A stretch of 64,000 nucleotides of DNA, taken from assembly GCA_965238025.1 (NCBI GenBank), contig OZ250162.1:1798001-1862000 (forward strand). The letters are read 5' to 3'. Under the pieces are notes generated by a model. The model made no database searches. It had not been told where the DNA came from and was given only the letters and a program-made list of their open reading frames with translations. This DNA is from Pelagihabitans sp965238025 (lineage in GTDB: Bacteria > Bacteroidota > Bacteroidia > Flavobacteriales > Flavobacteriaceae). Within the stretch, counting starts at the first letter, position 1; every line of letters starts with the position of its first letter. Below are positions 23,779 through 33,507 of this stretch, one piece after another. The position numbers and the translations under genes were made by a program.

Positions 23779-26484
23779 ATGGCAGAAAATGCAACAATAA
23801 GGCTTAATAAAGTTCTTAGGGAGCTTAATATCTCTTTGGACAGGGCGGTAGAGTACCTTGCTAGCAAGGGCCATTCTATCGAGGCTAGGCCTACTACTAA
23901 AATATCGGGTGAGGTATATGAGGTGCTTCAGAACGAGTTTCAAACCGACATGAGCAAAAAGGTTGCATCAAAGGAGGTCGGTGAGGAAAAACGTAAGGAA
24001 AAAGAAGCATTGCGAGTACAGTTGGAACAGGAGCAAGAAGATAGACGACTTGCCCGTGAACAGCGCGCTGCGGCTTCTGCTGTCATTAAGGCAAAAGCTG
24101 AACTTGCCGGTCCTAAAACTGTCGGAAAGATAGATTTGGACGGCCCTAAGAAAAAAGAGGTTGCTAAAGACGAAGTTCCGGAACCTGTAAAAGAAGTTGA
24201 AGTTGCCGAGGTTGATGATACTGCTGATACTGCTGAGGCGGTTGAGACTGTCGTAGAAGAGGCAGTTACTCAAAAAACTGAGGCCGATAAAGAATCTGAT
24301 GACGCCAAACCTGAAGAAGAGGCAAAATCGGAAACTATAGCCACGCAGTATAAGAAGCTTTCCGGACCTAAGATCATGGGAGACAAAATTGATCTTGCCA
24401 AGTTTGCAAAACCCAAGAAGAAAAAAGAAGAAGCTAAGCCTGGCGACAGTGCCGATAGGAAAAAGCGAAGAAGACGAATCATTAGCAAGACCGGTAATGC
24501 GGGAGCAGGTGGTGCAAGAGGTGGCAATACCCATCGTGGCAGGGGAGGCCAACGTTTTAATACGCCTAAGGTGGAGCCTAGCGAGGAAGATGTACAAAAG
24601 CAGGTGCGTGAGACCTTGGAGAAGCTTCAAGGGAAGTCCAAAAAAGGGAAAGGCGCCAAATATCGTAGAGACAAGCGAGATCAACACCGTTTACAGACCG
24701 AAGCAGATTTAGAGATTCAAGAAATTGAAAGTAAAACCTTAAAGGTTACCGAGTTTGTTACGGCGACTGAGGTAGCAACCATGATGGATGTTTCTACTAC
24801 AGAGATTATTTCGGCCTGTATGTCGCTTGGTATTATGGTAACCATGAACCAGCGTTTAGATGCGGAAACCCTTTCTATCGTGGCGGAGGAATTTGGTTAT
24901 GAGGTGGAGTTCGTTACGGCAGAGTTGGAAGAAGCCATTGAAGAAGCAGAAGATGCCCCAGAAGATTTGAAACCCCGTGCGCCGATCGTAACGGTAATGG
25001 GGCACGTTGACCACGGTAAAACATCGTTCTTGGATTATGTTCGTCAGGCGAACGTAATCGCTGGAGAGAGTGGTGGTATTACCCAGCATATTGGTGCCTA
25101 TGGGGTTACGCTAGAAGATGGACAAAAAATAACGTTCCTAGATACACCGGGTCACGAAGCCTTTACAGCGATGAGGGCCAGGGGTGCCCAGGTAACGGAT
25201 ATTGCGGTAATTGTAATTGCCGCTGATGATGATATTATGCCACAGACCAAGGAGGCGATCAGCCATGCGCAAGCGGCCGGGGTACCTATGGTCTTTGCAA
25301 TAAATAAAATTGACAGGCCTACAGCGAATCCTGATAAGATTAAAGAAGGCCTTGCCAATATGAACCTTTTGGTAGAGGATTGGGGCGGAAAAATTCAATC
25401 GCACGATATCTCGGCGAAAACTGGAGACGGAATAAAGGATTTGCTGGAAAAAGTATTGCTGGAAGCTGAATTATTAGAATTGAAAGCGAATCCAGACAAG
25501 CTGGCTTCCGGTACCGTTGTTGAGGCTTATCTCGATAAAGGCCGTGGCTATGTTTCCACTATTTTGGTGCAGGCAGGTACCCTAGGTATCGGGGACTATG
25601 TTTTGGCCGGTACGCATAGCGGAAAGGTAAAAGCAATGCACGATGAACGTGGGAATGAAATTGAAAAAGCAGGTCCAGCAACACCAGTTTCAATACTGGG
25701 ATTGGCAGGTGCGCCTCAGGCGGGAGATAAGTTCAATGTATTGACAGATGAACGGGAAGCCAAACAAATTGCGACCAAAAGAGCACAGTTGTTCAGGGAA
25801 CAATCCGTTCGTACGCAACGCCATATTACCTTGGATGAAATCGGTCGCCGTATCGCCTTGGGCGACTTTAAGGAATTGAACATTATCCTTAAAGGTGATG
25901 TTGATGGTTCGGTAGAGGCACTTACCGATTCGTTCCAAAAGCTATCCACAGATGAGATTCAAGTGAATATCATTCATAAGGGTGTTGGTGCAATTACTGA
26001 ATCGGATGTATTATTGGCATCCGCTTCCGATGCCATTATTATCGGATTTAACGTGAGACCAATGGGCAATGCGAAGATGATTGCCGATAAGGAAGAAATA
26101 GACATCCGTATGTATTCCATTATCTATGATGCCATCAATGATTTGAAGGATGCTATGGAGGGAATGCTTTCACCGGAGATTAAGGAAGAGATTACCGGTA
26201 ATGCCGAGATTCGTGAAACCTTTAAGATTTCTAAGGTAGGTACCATCGCCGGGTGTATGGTGACCAATGGAAAAATCTTTAGAAACTCCGGTATCCGTTT
26301 AATCCGGGATGGAGTAGTAGTTTACACTGGTGAATTAGCTTCTTTGAAACGATTTAAGGATGACGTTAAGGAAGTAGCCAAAGGCTATGACTGTGGATTG
26401 CAAATTAAGAACTACAATGATATTCACGAAGGGGATATCGTAGAGGCTTTCCAAGAAGTTGCCGTTGCGAAGAAATTGAAGTAA
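23779..26484 (+). CDS. infB: Translation initiation factor IF-2
   Basis: IF-2 is the GTPase that brings initiator tRNA to the 30S subunit and promotes joining of the 50S. The protein has 901 residues. Residues 1-60 are the IF2 N-terminal helical domain (IRLNKVLRELNISLDRAVEYL). A long charged linker follows to about residue 305, with Lys/Glu-rich stretches and a Gly/Arg-rich run (GAGGARGGNTHRGRGGQRF) that suggests RNA contact. A second IF2-N-like region lies near 320-375. The G domain starts about 400, with GHVDHGKT at 408-415, DTPGHEAFTAMR and NKID. The C-terminal domains II-IV are complete, ending VAVAKKLK. It is the last gene of the operon and is followed by a terminator. Confidence 0.98.
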   Translation: MAENATIRLNKVLRELNISLDRAVEYLASKGHSIEARPTTKISGEVYEVLQNEFQTDMSKKVASKEVGEEKRKEKEALRVQLEQEQEDRRLAREQRAAASAVIKAKAELAGPKTVGKIDLDGPKKKEVAKDEVPEPVKEVEVAEVDDTADTAEAVETVVEEAVTQKTEADKESDDAKPEEEAKSETIATQYKKLSGPKIMGDKIDLAKFAKPKKKKEEAKPGDSADRKKRRRRIISKTGNAGAGGARGGNTHRGRGGQRFNTPKVEPSEEDVQKQVRETLEKLQGKSKKGKGAKYRRDKRDQHRLQTEADLEIQEIESKTLKVTEFVTATEVATMMDVSTTEIISACMSLGIMVTMNQRLDAETLSIVAEEFGYEVEFVTAELEEAIEEAEDAPEDLKPRAPIVTVMGHVDHGKTSFLDYVRQANVIAGESGGITQHIGAYGVTLEDGQKITFLDTPGHEAFTAMRARGAQVTDIAVIVIAADDDIMPQTKEAISHAQAAGVPMVFAINKIDRPTANPDKIKEGLANMNLLVEDWGGKIQSHDISAKTGDGIKDLLEKVLLEAELLELKANPDKLASGTVVEAYLDKGRGYVSTILVQAGTLGIGDYVLAGTHSGKVKAMHDERGNEIEKAGPATPVSILGLAGAPQAGDKFNVLTDEREAKQIATKRAQLFREQSVRTQRHITLDEIGRRIALGDFKELNIILKGDVDGSVEALTDSFQKLSTDEIQVNIIHKGVGAITESDVLLASASDAIIIGFNVRPMGNAKMIADKEEIDIRMYSIIYDAINDLKDAMEGMLSPEIKEEITGNAEIRETFKISKVGTIAGCMVTNGKIFRNSGIRLIRDGVVVYTGELASLKRFKDDVKEVAKGYDCGLQIKNYNDIHEGDIVEAFQEVAVAKKLK

Positions 26485-26503
26485 TGAACAGTAGTTTAAG
26501 TAA

Positions 26504-26533
26504 AAAAAATAGACCCGATCGGGTCTATTTTTT
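26504..26533. terminator. Bidirectional terminator between infB and the SPOR gene
   Basis: A near-perfect palindrome (AATAGACCCGATCGGGTCTATT type, centred on 26518-26519) is flanked by eight A residues and seven T residues. It ends the infB transcript, and on the minus strand it overlaps the stop codon of the SPOR-domain gene (26525-26527). Confidence 0.85.
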
Positions 26534-26887
26534 TGGTTTTAATAACATCGCCTGCGGATATTTTTTCCGCACCTCGTTAAACTTTCGTTCCGCCTCGATT
26601 TTCGTTTTAAACCTCCCGACCCTTACCCGATAGGTGGGTGAATCAAAATCTATTTTCGATGACAAACTTGGGAAGTCTACCTCAACCTCAGATTTAATGC
26701 GTTGTGCCCTTGCGTAAGTGCCAAAACCAACCTGGATTCTATAATATCCCGAGCTCTCCATAGCGGACTTATATGCCTCTAGCAATTCCGCTATTTTTTC
26801 GTCCTGTTCAATGGTTACCTGACCTTTTTGTGCATGGGAAAAAGTAAGCGTGAGTATAGTGAAAGTAATGTATGCAAGTGTTTTCAT
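26525..26887 (-). CDS. SPOR-domain periplasmic protein
   Basis: The 120-residue protein has a signal peptide (about 1-19, MKTLAYITFTILTLTFSHAQ) and then a single SPOR domain over nearly all the rest: YYRIQVGFGTYARAQRIKSEVE, then YRVRVGRFKTKIEAERKFNEVRKKYP. SPOR domains bind stretches of peptidoglycan stripped of peptides, as occur at division sites. With no membrane anchor or enzyme domain, this would be a free periplasmic wall-binding protein. It has its own -7 element (TACTTTTG) 33-40 bases upstream and is convergent with infB. Confidence 0.88.
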   Translation of the reverse strand: MKTLAYITFTILTLTFSHAQKGQVTIEQDEKIAELLEAYKSAMESSGYYRIQVGFGTYARAQRIKSEVEVDFPSLSSKIDFDSPTYRVRVGRFKTKIEAERKFNEVRKKYPQAMLLKPKK

Positions 26888-26919
26888 GTGTGTATTTCGT
26901 TGGTTTTATGAACGTTATG

Positions 26920-26927
26920 CAAAAGTA
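26920..26927 (-). promoter_or_regulatory. Probable -7 promoter element of the SPOR gene
   Basis: The minus strand reads TACTTTTG (plus-strand CAAAAGTA), matching TAnnTTTG. A TCG 18 bases further upstream stands in place of TTG, so the -33 element is weak. Confidence 0.45.
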
Positions 26928-27027
26928 ATTTTTTAAAGTTTAAGGCGAATAAAAAAAGCATTATTTAGAACAATTATAAATTATAAATTATCAATACGTT
27001 AAGATTTTCCAAATAAAGTCTATGTCG

Positions 27028-27035
27028 TATTTTTG
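27028..27035 (+). promoter_or_regulatory. Probable -7 promoter element of the act-cox operon
   Basis: TATTTTTG matches TAnnTTTG, 89 bases before the actA start codon. The leader that follows contains a small ATGGG/CCCAT hairpin (27061-27065 with 27073-27077). No TTG was found at the expected distance, so the call is tentative. Confidence 0.4.
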
Positions 27036-27123
27036 CCTTCGATTTAGGAACGACCAACCTATGGGTTTACCTCCCATTATATAGTAAATATCGTGCCAAG
27101 ATCTTGATAGAAATATTCACAAT

Positions 27124-28506
27124 ATGAAAAAGGTTTTCGACCGCCATCAACTATCTAGGGTTTTCAGTATCAGTCTATTAGTTTTTCTACTCTTTTCCTT
27201 TTCTATTCATGCGCAGGATCCTGCGGTGGTTGAAACGACTGACGCTCCGGTTGAGGAAGCTTCAAACGACGCGGCCGGCGATGCCGTAAAAGGAAAAACA
27301 CTCTTTAATCAGAATTGTGCCGCTTGTCACGCTTTGGACCGTAAAATGACAGGTCCAGCCTTGCGAAATGTAGAGGCGCGTTTGGCCGATGATGAAGGAT
27401 TAGATCGTGAGTGGTTGTATGCTTGGATAAAGAATAGCCCGGGAATGATCAAGTCCGGTGATCCCTATGCGGTAAAAATTTATAATGAGTACAATCAGGC
27501 GGCGATGACGCCCAACCCGACATTGAGTAATGCCGATATCGATAATATTTTGGCGTATACAGCGGCAGAACCAAGTACGCCAGCACCAGCTGCTACCGGA
27601 ACAGGGGCCGTTGCAACCGGCAAAGATGGAGGTTCAGGTATTTCCAATGAAATTATCTTAGGGGCCTTGGCCTTGATTTTTGGCTTATTGGTCATGATGC
27701 TGTTCTTGGTCAACAAGACCTTACGAAGAATTGCGGAAGCCAATGGTGTTGCCTTGGAAGCGGATGCTGCCACGAAAAGAAAACCAATTTGGAAAGCTTT
27801 TGTACAAAACCAATTCTTGGTTTTGGTAACCGCGATTCTATTGTTATTGGGGAGTGCCTATTTTGCCTATGGGTGGATGATGCAGCTAGGTATAGATCAA
27901 GGGTATGCACCGATTCAACCCATTCATTTTTCGCATAAAGTACATGCCGGTGATAATAAAGTGGAATGTAAATATTGCCACTCCTCTGCCCGGGTTTCCA
28001 AGACATCCGGTATTCCCTCTTTGAATGTTTGTATGAACTGTCATAAGAGTATTTACGAGTATAAGGGCACGGCCGACGGACCTAGTCAAGAAGATTTGGC
28101 GAATGGGTATACCAATGAATTCTATACAAAAGAGATTAAAAAATTATATAAAGCAGTAGGCTGGAACGAGGATGATCAGAAATATACAGGGGAGAGTCAG
28201 GCCGTAGAATGGGTTCGTGTTCACAACCTTCCTGATTTTGCCTATTTCAACCACTCTCAGCATGTATCGGTAGCAGGTATCGAATGTCAAACCTGTCATG
28301 GTCCTGTTGAAGAAATGGAAGTGGTATCGCAATTTGCGCCATTGACCATGGGATGGTGTGTTAACTGTCACCGTGAGACCAATGTGAAGGTAGAGGGCAA
28401 TGAATATTACGCAAAAATTCATGCAGAGCTATCCAAAAAATATGGGGTAGAGACGCTTACCGCCGCACAAATGGGCGGATTGGAATGTGGAAAGTGTCAT
28501 TATTAA
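27124..28506 (+). CDS. actA: Alternative complex III subunit ActA, hexaheme cytochrome c
   Basis: Alternative complex III oxidises quinol and passes electrons to cytochrome c or directly to the oxidase. ActA carries the heme chain. This 460-residue protein has a signal peptide (cleavage near HAQ), a monoheme cytochrome c domain (CAACH at 65-69, probable axial Met75), two membrane helices (about 177-197 and 229-252), and then a pentaheme domain with CKYCH (282-286), CMNCH (303-307), CQTCH (388-392), CVNCH (412-416) and CGKCH (455-459). Six heme sites are thus joined in one chain. It is the first gene of actABCDEF-coxBA, with actB 33 bases downstream. Confidence 0.95.
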   Translation: MKKVFDRHQLSRVFSISLLVFLLFSFSIHAQDPAVVETTDAPVEEASNDAAGDAVKGKTLFNQNCAACHALDRKMTGPALRNVEARLADDEGLDREWLYAWIKNSPGMIKSGDPYAVKIYNEYNQAAMTPNPTLSNADIDNILAYTAAEPSTPAPAATGTGAVATGKDGGSGISNEIILGALALIFGLLVMMLFLVNKTLRRIAEANGVALEADAATKRKPIWKAFVQNQFLVLVTAILLLLGSAYFAYGWMMQLGIDQGYAPIQPIHFSHKVHAGDNKVECKYCHSSARVSKTSGIPSLNVCMNCHKSIYEYKGTADGPSQEDLANGYTNEFYTKEIKKLYKAVGWNEDDQKYTGESQAVEWVRVHNLPDFAYFNHSQHVSVAGIECQTCHGPVEEMEVVSQFAPLTMGWCVNCHRETNVKVEGNEYYAKIHAELSKKYGVETLTAAQMGGLECGKCHY

Positions 28507-28539
28507 TTACAAAGAGTAGCTAAATACAGATATAAACGT

Positions 28540-31500
28540 ATGGCATCAAACAAAAAATACTGGAAGAATGAGGCGGAGTTAAACCCCAACGATTCCATTG
28601 TTGAGGCGCTTGGGCAAAACGAATTTGTCGAACCGATTCCAGTTGATGAATTTTTAGGGGATAAGGAAACACTTTCGGCTACCAATACCAACCGACGGGA
28701 TTTCTTGAAGTACGTCGGTTTTAGTACTGCAGCGGCTACAATGGCTGCTTGTGAAGGTCCGGTAATCAAGTCTATTCCTTACGTGGTGCAGCCAGATAGA
28801 ATAGTTCCTGGCGTAGCTGATTTTTATGCCACGACTATAGCAAATGGGTTTGATTTTGCGAGCGTTTTGGTTAAGACCCGCGAAGGTCGACCTATTAAAA
28901 TAGAAAACAATACCGATGCCAAAGTGGGTGGCGGAGCAAATGCAAGGGTTCAGGCGTCCGTACTTAGTTTATATGACAGTACGCGTTTACAAGGCCCGAT
29001 TGCCAAAAGTGAGCAAACGGATTGGAATACAATAGATGAAGCAGTTAAATCAAAATTGGCTGCGCTAAAAGGTGCTGGTCAGCAGATTGCCTTATTGACA
29101 CAGACCTATGCGAGCCCATCAACCACAAGGTTGATTGCTGAGTTGGCTGCTGAATATGGTAATGTAAACCATGTCACCTATGACGCCATTTCAGAAGATG
29201 CTGCTTTAACCGCTTTTGAATCCAGGTATAGTGAAAGGGCGTTGGCCGATTATGATTTTGAAAAGGCCGATATCATTGTTTCTTTCGGTGCTGATTTCTT
29301 GTCAGATTGGCAAGGTGGAGGTTATGATAGTAGCTATTCAAAGGGTCGAATCCCTAAGAAAGGGAAAATGTCCAAACACATCCAGTTTGAATCCAATATG
29401 TCGCTTACCGGTGCAAATGCCGATATGCGGATTCCACTGACCCCTTCACAACAAAAGATAGCGCTGGCGAATCTATACGCTAAGTTAAACGGTACAAGTG
29501 CTGGTGGGGAGCTTCCTGAAAATGTAGGAAGAGCAATAGATGCTGCCGTTTCGGAAATAAGAAAAAATAGGAATGGAGCCGTAGTGGTTTCGGGAATAGA
29601 TGACGTAAATGCTCAAGCTGTAGTGCTTGCCATCAATGAGATGTTGGCGAGTAATGCTTTTGATGCCAAGGCTCCCAGGTATGTCCGCCAAGGAAATACG
29701 AAGGCAGTAAATGTTTTGATCGCTGATATGAAAGCGGGTAAGGTAGGTGCTCTATTGATGGACGGTGTGAATCCGGTATATACCTTACCAAATTCTGCTG
29801 ATTTTGTCGATGGTCTTGAGAAGGTTGGCTTGTCTGTATTGTTCTCCACGAATTATAATGAAACCGCAGAAGTGACACAGTACACCGGTGCTGCCAATCA
29901 TTATTTGGAATCATGGGGCGATGCCCAGATCAAGAAAGGGTATTACAGCCTTATGCAGCCTACTATCCGTGAGCTGTTCGATACGAGACAATTTCAATCT
30001 GCCTTGCTACAATGGATGGGCAGTGACAAAAGCTATTACGACTATATAAAAGAAACTTGGACCAATTCTATTTTGAATGAAGGGGGTTGGAACAAAGCCT
30101 TACAGGATGGGGTCTATTCTACTAATGAAGTGGTAATCAGTGTTAATGGTGCTGATCCGGTCATTATTGATATTAAAGAAGATAAAGAGCGGCTGAATGC
30201 CACTGCTGATAATGAATCGGAAGCTTCCTCTATTTCGGTAGCTGGTGCGGTTCAAAGCTTGGCCAATTCCACTATGGAGGGCATGGAGCTGACGCTTTAT
30301 TCTAAAGTTGGCATGGGTGATGGGCAAGAGGCCAGTAACCCGTGGTTGCAAGAGTTTCCAGATCCCATTTCCAGGGTTTCATGGGACAACTATGTCACTG
30401 TATCAAAAGCCGATGCAGAAAGCCTTGGATTGGTAAACATGAATGTCGCCAATGGTGGACTGGATGGTAGTTATGCCAAAGTCACGGTTAACGGAGTTTC
30501 TGTTGACAATGTGCCCGTGGTAATTCAACCAGGCCAGGCCAAGGGCTCAATTGGCCTTTCTTTTGGTTATGGGAAAAAAACGGGAATGAAATCCGAAATG
30601 CAGACAGGTGTTAATGCCTATCCGTTGTATCAAGGGTTTAATAATGTACAATCCGCATCAATAGAAAAATCTGCCGGAACCCATAAGTTTGCCTGTGTTC
30701 AATTGCAGAATACTTTGATGGGAAGAGGCGATATTATAAAGGAAACCTCTCTGGAAATTTTCAATACGAAAGACCATTCTGAATGGAACGAAGTACCAGT
30801 GGTTTCATTAGATCACCAGGAAGTACCTGCGACCACAGTTGATCTTTGGGATAGTTTTGATCGCTCAATCGGGCATCACTTTAATATGTCGATAGATTTG
30901 AACGCCTGTACCGGTTGTGGTGCATGTGTTGTTGCCTGTCAAGCGGAAAATAATATCCCGGTAGTTGGTAAGGAAGAAGTTAGAAAATCTAGGGATATGT
31001 ACTGGCTACGTATTGATAGGTACTACTCTTCTGAACATACCTTTGAAGAAGATGACATTAAGAAAGATGAGTTTGATGGCCTAAGCGGAGAAAGAGGCTC
31101 TTTAAGTGGATTTGGAGAATTGGAAGATCCCAACGCCAACCCGCAGGTAGCTTTTCAACCGGTAATGTGTCAGCACTGTAACCATGCTCCTTGTGAAACG
31201 GTTTGCCCTGTTGCAGCAACTTCGCATGGTCGTCAGGGACAGAATCAAATGGCCTATAACCGTTGCGTTGGTACGCGATATTGTGCGAACAACTGTCCGT
31301 ATAAAGTACGTCGTTTCAACTGGTTCCTTTATAACAATAATGATGAGTTCGATTACAATATGAATAATGATTTGGGTAAGATGGTAATCAACCCAGATGT
31401 GAATGTGAGGTCTCGAGGTGTTATAGAAAAATGTTCGATGTGTATCCAAAAAACGCAGAAAACAATTCTTGATGCCAAAAGGGATGGTCGTCTTGTTAAA

Positions 31501-31692
31501 GATGGGGAATTTCAAACAGCATGTTCGTCGGCTTGTTCCAACGGAGCCATTGTTTTTGGTGATGTAAACGATAAAGAGAGTAAGGTTGCAGAATTGGCAG
31601 GAAGTGATCGTATGTACCATTTGCTGGAACATGTGGGTACAAAACCGAATGTGTTCTATCATGTAAAGGTCAGGAATACCAACGAAGCATAA
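28540..31692 (+). CDS. actB: Alternative complex III subunit ActB, molybdopterin-oxidoreductase-like with iron-sulfur domain
   Basis: ActB of 1050 residues is the large periplasmic iron-sulfur subunit. An internal twin-arginine signal (RRDFLK at 52-57, then a hydrophobic run and Cys71) follows an unusual 50-residue N-terminal extension, the arrangement known for these 'TAT-variant' proteins. Residues about 75-750 resemble a molybdopterin oxidoreductase but no cofactor is used in characterised complexes. The C-terminal part (about 785-1040) has NrfC/PsrB-type clusters: CTGCGACVVAC, CQHCNHAPCETVC, CVGTRYCANNC, and CSMC with the later CSSAC. Together these can hold four clusters. It lies between actA and actC with short gaps. 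Confidence 0.95.
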   Translation: MASNKKYWKNEAELNPNDSIVEALGQNEFVEPIPVDEFLGDKETLSATNTNRRDFLKYVGFSTAAATMAACEGPVIKSIPYVVQPDRIVPGVADFYATTIANGFDFASVLVKTREGRPIKIENNTDAKVGGGANARVQASVLSLYDSTRLQGPIAKSEQTDWNTIDEAVKSKLAALKGAGQQIALLTQTYASPSTTRLIAELAAEYGNVNHVTYDAISEDAALTAFESRYSERALADYDFEKADIIVSFGADFLSDWQGGGYDSSYSKGRIPKKGKMSKHIQFESNMSLTGANADMRIPLTPSQQKIALANLYAKLNGTSAGGELPENVGRAIDAAVSEIRKNRNGAVVVSGIDDVNAQAVVLAINEMLASNAFDAKAPRYVRQGNTKAVNVLIADMKAGKVGALLMDGVNPVYTLPNSADFVDGLEKVGLSVLFSTNYNETAEVTQYTGAANHYLESWGDAQIKKGYYSLMQPTIRELFDTRQFQSALLQWMGSDKSYYDYIKETWTNSILNEGGWNKALQDGVYSTNEVVISVNGADPVIIDIKEDKERLNATADNESEASSISVAGAVQSLANSTMEGMELTLYSKVGMGDGQEASNPWLQEFPDPISRVSWDNYVTVSKADAESLGLVNMNVANGGLDGSYAKVTVNGVSVDNVPVVIQPGQAKGSIGLSFGYGKKTGMKSEMQTGVNAYPLYQGFNNVQSASIEKSAGTHKFACVQLQNTLMGRGDIIKETSLEIFNTKDHSEWNEVPVVSLDHQEVPATTVDLWDSFDRSIGHHFNMSIDLNACTGCGACVVACQAENNIPVVGKEEVRKSRDMYWLRIDRYYSSEHTFEEDDIKKDEFDGLSGERGSLSGFGELEDPNANPQVAFQPVMCQHCNHAPCETVCPVAATSHGRQGQNQMAYNRCVGTRYCANNCPYKVRRFNWFLYNNNDEFDYNMNNDLGKMVINPDVNVRSRGVIEKCSMCIQKTQKTILDAKRDGRLVKDGEFQTACSSACSNGAIVFGDVNDKESKVAELAGSDRMYHLLEHVGTKPNVFYHVKVRNTNEA

Positions 31693-31721
31693 CCGATAAT
31701 ATAAAGTAATAATAGAAGTCT

Positions 31722-33470
31722 ATGGCGTCGCATTACGAAGCACCTATTAGAAGACCCTTAGTAACTGGGGACAAAGGCTACCACGATGTAACCGTGGATA
31801 TTGCCGCTCCTGTTGAGGGCAAGGCCAATAAGCATTGGTGGATTGTTTTTTCCATTGCGCTTATCGCATTTCTTTGGGGAATAGGGTGTATCATCTATAC
31901 CATCTCTACAGGAATTGGTACTTGGGGTTTAAATAAGACTGTAAACTGGGCTTGGGATATTACCAACTTCGTTTGGTGGGTAGGTATCGGTCACGCCGGT
32001 ACGCTCATTTCGGCGGTATTGTTATTATTCCGTCAGAAATGGAGAATGGCGATTAACCGTTCAGCAGAGGCCATGACCATTTTCTCGGTAATTCAAGCAG
32101 GTCTTTTCCCGATCATCCACATGGGTCGCCCTTGGTTGGCGTATTGGGTATTGCCGATTCCGAACCAATTCGGTTCCTTATGGGTAAACTTTAACTCTCC
32201 GCTGCTTTGGGATGTATTTGCGATTTCTACCTATCTATCCGTTTCATTGGTTTTCTGGTGGACAGGATTGTTACCTGATTTTGCGATGTTACGTGATCGC
32301 GCAATCCTACCCTTTCAAAAGAAAATATATAGCCTTTTGAGTTTCGGTTGGAGCGGGCGTGCAAAAGACTGGCAACGTTTTGAGGAAGTGTCCCTGGTAT
32401 TGGCTGGTTTGGCAACACCACTTGTACTTTCGGTACACACGATTGTATCCTTTGATTTCGCAACCTCGGTTATTCCCGGATGGCATACCACTATTTTCCC
32501 ACCTTACTTCGTTGCTGGTGCGATTTTCTCGGGTTTTGCCATGGTGAATACACTTTTGATCATTATGCGAAAAGTGTGCAATTTGGAAGACTATATCACC
32601 GTACAACATATTGAGTTGATGAACATCGTAATCATGATTACGGGTTCTATCGTGGGTTGTGCCTATATTACCGAGTTGTTTATGGCATGGTATTCAGGAG
32701 TGGAATATGAGCAATATGCGTTCTTGAACAGGGCTACTGGTCCTTACTGGTGGGCCTATTGGGCAATGATGACCTGTAATGTTTTCTCTCCACAGTTTAT
32801 GTGGTTCAAGAAATTGAGAACAAGTATCATGTTCTCGTTCTTTATTTCCATTGTGGTGAACATTGGGATGTGGTTTGAGCGTTTTGTGATTATCGTTACC
32901 TCCTTGCATAGGGATTACCTTCCTTCTTCTTGGACAATGTTCTCTCCTACTTTTGTGGATATAGGAATCTTTATTGGTACAATCGGGTTCTTCTTTGTAT
33001 TGTTCCTTTTATACGCAAGAACATTCCCCGTTATTGCTCAGGCGGAAGTAAAATCCATTTTGAAATCGTCAGGGGAACGTTATAAGAAACTTCGCGATGC
33101 GGGCAAGCCATTGTATCAGATTGATGCAAATGCAAAACCTGTGGAAACGAGGGGCATGGTTGAAGAGGCCGTTGAGGAAGTTAAGGAAATAGCGACCTCA
33201 GGTAAGAAGGGTGTATCTGATTTGTTGGATTCGATAGGAGTTTTCGATGCTTCGACCCAGAAGGCCGATGACCTTAAGAAAGTAAAGGGTATTGGGCCAA
33301 AAATGGAAAAGACCCTGAACCAGATCGGAATTTTCACTTTTGCACAAGTGAGCCGAATGACACAAAAAGAATACAACCTGTTAGATTCGATTACCGAGGC
33401 CTTCCCGGGTAGGGCGGAGCGCGATGATTGGGCAGGACAGGCTGCTAAGTTGAATAACAGTAAATCGTAA
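31722..33470 (+). CDS. actC: Alternative complex III subunit ActC, NrfD-like, with C-terminal helix-hairpin-helix domain
   Basis: ActC is one of two NrfD-like membrane subunits forming the quinol site and a possible proton path. Residues about 38-440 have around ten hydrophobic helices, with conserved segments such as FVWWVGIGHAGTLISAVLLL and the histidine in MNIVIMITGSIVG following. After a charged linker (about 445-515) come 67 residues beginning DDLKKVKGIGPKMEKTLNQ, a helix-hairpin-helix motif, ending with a W..QAAKL pattern. This tail is clearly related to the one on ribosomal S2 at 2074-3246 and is not part of the NrfD fold. The gap to actD contains a 16-base palindrome. Confidence 0.95.
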   Translation: MASHYEAPIRRPLVTGDKGYHDVTVDIAAPVEGKANKHWWIVFSIALIAFLWGIGCIIYTISTGIGTWGLNKTVNWAWDITNFVWWVGIGHAGTLISAVLLLFRQKWRMAINRSAEAMTIFSVIQAGLFPIIHMGRPWLAYWVLPIPNQFGSLWVNFNSPLLWDVFAISTYLSVSLVFWWTGLLPDFAMLRDRAILPFQKKIYSLLSFGWSGRAKDWQRFEEVSLVLAGLATPLVLSVHTIVSFDFATSVIPGWHTTIFPPYFVAGAIFSGFAMVNTLLIIMRKVCNLEDYITVQHIELMNIVIMITGSIVGCAYITELFMAWYSGVEYEQYAFLNRATGPYWWAYWAMMTCNVFSPQFMWFKKLRTSIMFSFFISIVVNIGMWFERFVIIVTSLHRDYLPSSWTMFSPTFVDIGIFIGTIGFFFVLFLLYARTFPVIAQAEVKSILKSSGERYKKLRDAGKPLYQIDANAKPVETRGMVEEAVEEVKEIATSGKKGVSDLLDSIGVFDASTQKADDLKKVKGIGPKMEKTLNQIGIFTFAQVSRMTQKEYNLLDSITEAFPGRAERDDWAGQAAKLNNSKS

Positions 33471-33477
33471 ATTCAGG

Positions 33478-33493
33478 ATTCTGAATTCAGAAT
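33478..33493. repeat. Perfect 16-base palindrome in the actC-actD gap
   Basis: Bases 33478-33493 read ATTCTGAATTCAGAAT, identical on both strands, in the 37-base gap between actC and actD. It is followed by an AT-rich stretch and the actD start. It may be a dispersed intergenic repeat or an RNA hairpin that adjusts expression within the operon; there is no T-run typical of a terminator. Confidence 0.4.
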
Positions 33494-33507
33494 TTAAACT
33501 TTAAAAT

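Noticed and set aside
23968..24687. Long open frame on the minus strand opposite the IF-2 linker
   Set aside because: It is the complement of a Lys/Glu-rich coding stretch, which yields Leu/Phe/Ser-rich false frames; infB is certain here.
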